From Lamellibrachia satsuma (taxonomy: Eukaryota > Annelida > Polychaeta > Sabellida > Siboglinidae), in the NCBI GenBank assembly GCA_033239005.1, contig BSQZ01000037.1:3919001-3983000 (forward strand): a stretch of DNA of 64,000 nucleotides. Direction: 5' to 3'. The stretch's first letter is position 1. The number at the start of each line of letters is the position of its first letter. Made by a program: the position numbers and the translations under genes. Below, in pieces: positions 61,701 to 64,000 of the stretch. The notes beneath the pieces were generated by a model. It made no database searches. It saw only the letters and a list, made by a program, of their open reading frames with translations, and was not told the DNA's origin.

Positions 61701-62580
61701 ATCTGGGCCCTCCAGTTACTTATGTTTGGCCATATTACATGTGTTAGTCTGTCGCCACCTACAATTTGATTGATGCTGAATACGAAAAGGAAACAGCAAA
61801 CAACTGGACAGTTAAGCCACAGGTCCTATTTACCCTTAACATAAAAGCCAACAATCGACAAGTACCTACCAGGAGTACTGACAAAACCAAGCTAAACATA
61901 TGCACATGGCCACATGCACAATCCCACTTTGGCTGTATGACATGTTTATGTAACGTTTAAAATTAAATTTTAAAACAATATTTTCCTAATTTTTTTATCA
62001 AAAAATCTCTTCAGCACATTGATTTATGATCTGTTGCACTAAATAAACTGGTTGTGTAAAAATAAAACGGTATGACATTCTACACTGCCCGTATAAGCTG
62101 AACCTTAAAAAACACTGCGCATGCACACACGCACAAACCACATGCACGCATGTATATGTATGCACTCTCTATGTACTGTGATCACTTGCAACCATGACGC
62201 AGAAGTCACAAAACCCAACTCAAGCATGTTCTAAAAATTGTCCTCAACAGTTCAATAATAAGGCAACAGTATGCTATTCTAGGCTATATTGCCGATTGGT
62301 ATTTCAGAGATCACTGGTGCACATAGAAAGAGGCGAGTGGACGTCAGTGCCTGCCACTGCCTTGGAGGACATACTGCCTGATGGCCCCCAAAAAAGTATT
62401 AATATATAGATACTTATGTCCTCCCATGTTAGAGTGGCAACCAATTACCATACCAGGCGATGACTTCAGTTCAGGCTTGTTCACTGTCCTGGCCTGCAGC
62501 TGCACTGATGTTACGAGTGGCCGGCATAGTGTGGTTCTCCCAACTGCACAGCTTCCTCTTGCCAACGCCCACACAAACAT
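49584..62580 (-). CDS. phnW: 2-aminoethylphosphonate--pyruvate transaminase, 8 exons
   Basis: PLP-dependent class V aminotransferase. The family interconverts 2-aminoethylphosphonate plus pyruvate with phosphonoacetaldehyde plus L-alanine. Coding exons (minus strand): 62454-62580, 61463-61609, 60931-61031, 58808-59048, 58105-58269, 57228-57387, 56000-56160, 49584-49735. They total 1254 nt, every intron is GT-AG, and all seven junction phases agree, giving 417 residues and a stop. Visible landmarks are LFTPGPL (residues 49-55), the PLP-phosphate loop PMQGSGSY (102-109), VVHCETSSG (180-188), VDAMSSFGG with the pyridine-binding Asp212, [12 protein letters not shown] with the Schiff-base Lys238, and YPGK...[10 protein letters not shown] with Arg383, which aligns with the substrate-binding arginine of bacterial PhnW. 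Bacterial enzymes have about 365 residues; the extra length is mainly the basic N-terminus. No inactivating change is seen. Other class V aminotransferases are less likely because the [14 protein letters not shown] and GNIG signatures match PhnW closely. Whether it degrades or makes aminoethylphosphonate in the animal cannot be told from sequence. Confidence 0.92.
49736..50810. other. phnW intron 7, part next to exon 8
   Basis: AT-rich, no element recognised before the satellite array begins. Confidence 0.6.
50811..54670. repeat. 3.86-kb 38-bp minisatellite in phnW intron 7
   Basis: About 102 head-to-tail units of 37-38 bp. Each joins AGACTACACCAGAGTCTG to TACCAGAGCTTGTATAAT, with C/T, G/A and one-base length variants. 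Variant combinations recur as a block: the marker GAGCTTTTATAATAGAG occurs near 52732, 53259, 53825 and 54392, and the marker TCTGCACCAGAGC recurs near 52569, 53099, 53665 and 54232, giving a higher-order period of about 527 then 566-567 bp (15 units). The first ~1.4 kb is less ordered. The array ends inside a truncated LINE relic at 54672. Confidence 0.97.
54672..55037 (-). mobile_element. LINE C-terminal fragment, CR1/jockey-like
   Basis: Minus-strand translation contains [20 protein letters not shown], then [20 protein letters not shown] and [11 protein letters not shown]. This is the conserved region downstream of the reverse transcriptase in many CR1/jockey-group non-LTR elements. The reading frame breaks near 54830, where a short segment (CTTTCAATATTTTCCAAC) is duplicated. 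The element's 3' part is cut off by the satellite array. Copies of the same family occur at 29915-30212 and around 59349. It is a dead fragment. Confidence 0.8.
55038..55999. other. phnW intron 7, remainder next to exon 7
   Basis: Between the LINE fragment and exon 7. No exon, repeat array or recognisable element seen; a 63-codon open frame at 55222-55413 has no recognisable features. Confidence 0.6.
56000..56160 (-). CDS. phnW: phnW exon 7
   Basis: Encodes the start of the C-terminal small domain: [17 protein letters not shown], then [19 protein letters not shown] and [12 protein letters not shown]. Acceptor TTGCCATCAG; donor AAAAAGG|GTATGC, phase 1. The next exon lies about 6.3 kb downstream, beyond the 38-bp satellite array. 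Confidence 0.92.
56161..57059. other. phnW intron 6, main part
   Basis: AT-rich. GCCACCTAGTGAATG occurs twice (near 56811 and 56867). Nothing else recognised. Confidence 0.6.
57060..57227. other. phnW intron 6 start, possible diverged interspersed repeat
   Basis: A stretch of higher GC than the rest of the intron, containing CTCATGGTTTGGTGGGTCAG and CCCTCGAGCCCAGAGCAGG. A related phrase, GAGCCCGTGCCAGTCTCCCACC, occurs at 21782-21803. No coding potential linked to phnW is seen. Possibly an old SINE. Confidence 0.3.
57228..57387 (-). CDS. phnW: phnW exon 6
   Basis: Encodes [20 protein letters not shown] and then [21 protein letters not shown] to ARAQ. The [12 protein letters not shown] segment is characteristic of the family and contributes to the subunit interface and PLP-phosphate site. 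Acceptor GACCGCAG; donor ACG|GTGAGG, phase 2. It was found by extending from the neighbouring exons, since the exon contains no usable ATG. Confidence 0.93.
57421..57484 (+). repeat. CT-rich microsatellite in phnW intron 5
   Basis: TCTCTCTTTGTCTCTCTGTC followed by (CT)n and CCCTCTCCCTC variants, about 34 bp upstream of exon 6 in minus-strand terms. On the transcribed strand it is purine-rich, so it is not itself the pyrimidine tract. Confidence 0.9.
58105..58269 (-). CDS. phnW: phnW exon 5: catalytic lysine
   Basis: Carries the core of the active site. [11 protein letters not shown] holds Asp212, which pairs with the PLP pyridine nitrogen. [12 protein letters not shown] holds Lys238, the Schiff-base lysine. 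The exon ends SCKG at AAAG|GTAAGA. Acceptor is TTTCTACAG. Both key residues are intact. Confidence 0.96.
58420..58807. repeat. Exon-4-derived tandem repeat in phnW intron 4
   Basis: Degenerate units of roughly 70-90 bp. Each resembles the 3' end of exon 4 plus its splice donor. On the + strand the shared core is CAGCTCTTTCACAA, CTCCTATCTCACTGATGGGG and TTTATGACCC(C)AGAACT, seen near 58451 (partial), 58519, 58591, 58666 and 58732, and in exon 4 itself at 58814-58870. Several intronic copies keep a GTGAG donor-like sequence at the equivalent place. The exon copy keeps an open frame. The repeats are diverged from each other, so the duplication is not very recent. Confidence 0.82.
58808..59048 (-). 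CDS. phnW: phnW exon 4
   Basis: Encodes residues 126-205, from [12 protein letters not shown] to VKELCW, including HCETSSG, the cofactor-stacking region. Acceptor TTGTAG|GTG; donor TTGGG|GTGAGTG, phase 1. The last ~75 nt of this exon and its donor resemble five or more degenerate tandem copies lying immediately downstream in intron 4 (see the repeat at 58420-58807). Confidence 0.95.
59422..59434. repeat. Target-site duplication, left copy
   Basis: ATCATATCCAACT, identical to 60620-60632. The two copies bracket the LINE exactly. Confidence 0.9.
59435..60619 (+). mobile_element. 5'-truncated non-LTR retrotransposon (LINE) with TSD
   Basis: Reverse transcriptase and C-terminal region of a non-LTR element inserted in phnW intron 3, antisense to the gene. 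Motif [12 protein letters not shown] (near 59518) and catalytic FADDLALLS (59820-59846) are intact; [13 protein letters not shown] precedes them. The C-terminal part has [15 protein letters not shown] and [10 protein letters not shown]. One frameshift near 59575 separates the first ~50 residues from a 340-residue frame ending at 60585. The 3' UTR is under 20 nt, followed by a (TAAG)n tail at 60601-60618. A 13-bp direct repeat ATCATATCCAACT flanks it (59422-59434 and 60620-60632). The endonuclease half is missing. Clade not assigned with certainty. Confidence 0.9.
59563..60585 (+). pseudogene. LINE reverse transcriptase, main open frame
   Basis: 340-codon open frame covering RT fingers/palm from motif B onward, thumb and C-terminal tail. 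It keeps FADD. Its first dozen residues are a shifted reading of the true frame, which lies in 59411-59605; a one-step frame change near 59575 joins the two. It cannot mobilise alone because the element lacks its 5' half. Recent loss is suggested by the long uninterrupted frame and perfect TSD. Confidence 0.85.
60620..60632. repeat. Target-site duplication, right copy
   Basis: ATCATATCCAACT directly after the (TAAG)n tail. The sequence after it resumes the older LINE relic interrupted at 59434. Confidence 0.9.
60931..61031 (-). CDS. phnW: phnW exon 3: PLP-phosphate loop
   Basis: It encodes [20 protein letters not shown] through [19 protein letters not shown] is the family loop that contacts the PLP phosphate. 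The acceptor is CCACCAAG with a weak pyrimidine tract; the donor is AAG|GTGTGTGTGC. It leaves in phase 0, matching the GTG that opens exon 4. Confidence 0.92.
61463..61609 (-). CDS. phnW: phnW exon 2
   Basis: It follows the acceptor TTCATTCCAG and encodes [20 protein letters not shown] and onward to the ELAG junction. TPGP is the N-terminal substrate/PLP-site motif of class V aminotransferases, and DLGSRDTEF also matches the PhnW family. The exon enters in phase 1 and leaves in phase 1 at G|GTACTT, a donor weaker than the others. Confidence 0.92.
61610..62453. other. phnW intron 1
   Basis: AT-rich, with a short CACACGCACAAAC stretch near 62125. No further exon or element recognised. Confidence 0.6.
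62454..62580 (-). CDS. phnW: phnW exon 1: start codon and mitochondrial-type presequence
   Basis: The ATG lies at 62580-62578. An in-frame extension upstream has no earlier ATG before a stop. The 42 residues read [20 protein letters not shown] and continue with [21 protein letters not shown]: rich in Arg, Ser and Thr, no acidic residue in the first 37, and able to form an amphipathic helix, as in mitochondrial import presequences. A cleavage site near the QAR|TV segment is plausible. The exon ends in phase 1 at the donor G|GTATGG. Assignment to this gene rests on perfect phase agreement with exon 2 and on the downstream core starting where bacterial PhnW starts. Confidence 0.78.
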
Positions 62581-63819
62581 TCTGTACAATGTCACAAAGT
62601 GGAACTATAACCTGAAAAAAACAAAAGGTATGTTCTTATATAGCGTAGTATACATCCATAGGACTGTTCATTAGGGTTCACACTTAGCCCCCTGGTGGAG
62701 TGCCAGGTGGACCTGTTCTTTCCAACATCAACTCACCTTCTCTGGGCAGTGCATTAAGCCATAATGCAATTATTGTGCAAAAGACTATTAATTAAAATGT
62801 TTATGCACCACTGGCTTACTTATGACATATTGTAAGATATATGTCTCCCCCTTCTTATCTTCTTCAGGGCTGCACGCAATGGTCAGGGAGGCATTTCTCA
62901 TAATGTAGATGTGTTTTAATTGTCCGTCTTCTTTGCGCTCGCCAGGTCGAGATTTATATCTGAATTTGTACTCACTCGACCAATGAGTACACAGAGTACC
63001 ACAGAAGTGTAGTCAACACATTGTTCTCCAGGTTCGAAGTGATTTTAATCGTGCACATCAGATGGCCACATACATAGTAGTAATATAATCACTCACAATG
63101 AAAATGAAAAGAACAGTGAAGATAGATATCGCTGTAAACCATAAAGAAAAGTAGTGAATGTAAACATCACTTAAAATTTATAATATCATAGACTCTTAAA
63201 GCCTAGAAAATTTGACACGTAAGTTCAGACCAGAAATTTGTTAATCTAATGCTAAAGCAGGTATTGCCCGCCAGGACCACCCTTACTGAAAATTTGAATG
63301 CCTAAAATTCGGCATGACTACACACCTCAGTGTGAATTTAAAATAGTCTTGCCTTGGCTCCCTCTCAGTTCCCCAATTATGTTGACCTACGAGGTCAGAG
63401 CAATTTAGCAAATGTCAGGATTAAAGGGAGGACTGAAGCGTCTAAACATTACCACCGATCTTTGGCACCATATGAATTTTTTCCATACCCACATGGAAAC
63501 CTGCTTTTCTGTTGCTAATCTAGGCTTAATACATTGAATAACACCTCCTAATGATTTAGTAACATTAGCTATTAAAAACTAATTAAACCAAACTGGCATA
63601 TATGTTACATTCCTCCCACACTTTTTTTTTCAAAACAATGCGTTGATTTTAACACAATTTAAAACAAAATTTAAAGGAGGGGTCAGTTTGATTTTGCTAC
63701 TGTATGCTGAAACAACGAAGTTGGTAGTATACAATGAAGAGTATACCTTCACAAAAACACACAATATAAATGTTTTTGACATACCGGAAATATAGATGTT
63801 AGTATTTATACATCTACCA
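62581..63819. other. Upstream flank of phnW
   Basis: Presumed 5' UTR and promoter. No confident TATA box or CpG-rich block; a slightly GC-richer stretch lies at 62860-63020. A T9 run is at 63622. No other gene seen. Confidence 0.4.
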
Positions 63820-63975
63820 TACAATGTACCAAGAATACAGCATCGGTAGTCACATGCATTTTACAAGGTACCGTAGAACAAACGTCGGTAGGCCTACTTA
63901 TATGCATTATACAAAGTACTAGAACAAAACATAAATAATCACATGCGTGTTGCAATGTACCAGAAAATACATGGG
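63820..63975. repeat. Degenerate ~41-48-bp tandem repeat
   Basis: About 3.5 diverged units, each starting GTACC/GTACT and containing CACATGCRT or TATATGCATT and TTACAAR (starts near 63827, 63869, 63917 and 63957). Old minisatellite. Confidence 0.6.
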
Positions 63976-64000
63976 CACTTAACAAACACAAATGATCATG

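Overview
This window looks like nuclear DNA from an invertebrate animal. It is AT-rich and repeat-dense, with spliced genes bounded by GT-AG introns and many retrotransposon remnants. I see no operons, bacterial-style coding density, rRNA, tRNA gene or CRISPR. A marine invertebrate, perhaps a mollusc or relative, fits the phosphonate gene and the repeat mix, but that is inference and I cannot name a species.

The one gene that can be fully read is on the minus strand, 62580 to 49584. Its eight coding exons join in phase at every junction and give a 417-residue 2-aminoethylphosphonate--pyruvate transaminase (PhnW/AEPT family) with a mitochondrial-type N-terminus. The introns hold much of the interest. 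Intron 3 carries a 5'-truncated LINE with a 13-bp target-site duplication, nested in an older LINE relic. Intron 4 consists largely of decayed tandem copies of the end of exon 4, including its splice donor. Intron 7 holds a 3.86-kb array of 38-bp units with a ~566-bp higher-order period.

Layout: 1-7.3 kb, noncoding with small repeats and a fold-back. 7.36-8.26 kb, a 21-bp minisatellite followed by a perfect 61-bp inverted repeat. 8.48-12.64 kb, a decayed LTR retrotransposon (protease, reverse transcriptase, RNase H and integrase pieces). 12.7-30.2 kb, noncoding with a CR1/jockey-like LINE end (16.9-17.7 kb), six minisatellites, a SINE and a LINE end abutting a (CCTG)41 microsatellite. 30.2-38.6 kb, noncoding with short arrays and a minus-strand SINE. 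38.65-40.18 kb, a large fold-back element. 40.8-45.7 kb, two unassigned ORF islands, one plausible first coding exon of an unidentified minus-strand gene, and a CpG-rich promoter-like block. 47.5-48.5 kb, a 44-bp minisatellite. 49.6-62.6 kb, the phosphonate gene. 62.6-64 kb, its upstream flank.

Most long open frames here are products of tandem repeats whose units happen to lack stops, and I do not treat them as genes. I found no convincing new multi-gene system. The best leads are the exon-derived intronic repeats, the animal phosphonate enzyme with its repeat-laden introns, and the array that repeats a splice-acceptor-like sequence about 34 times.
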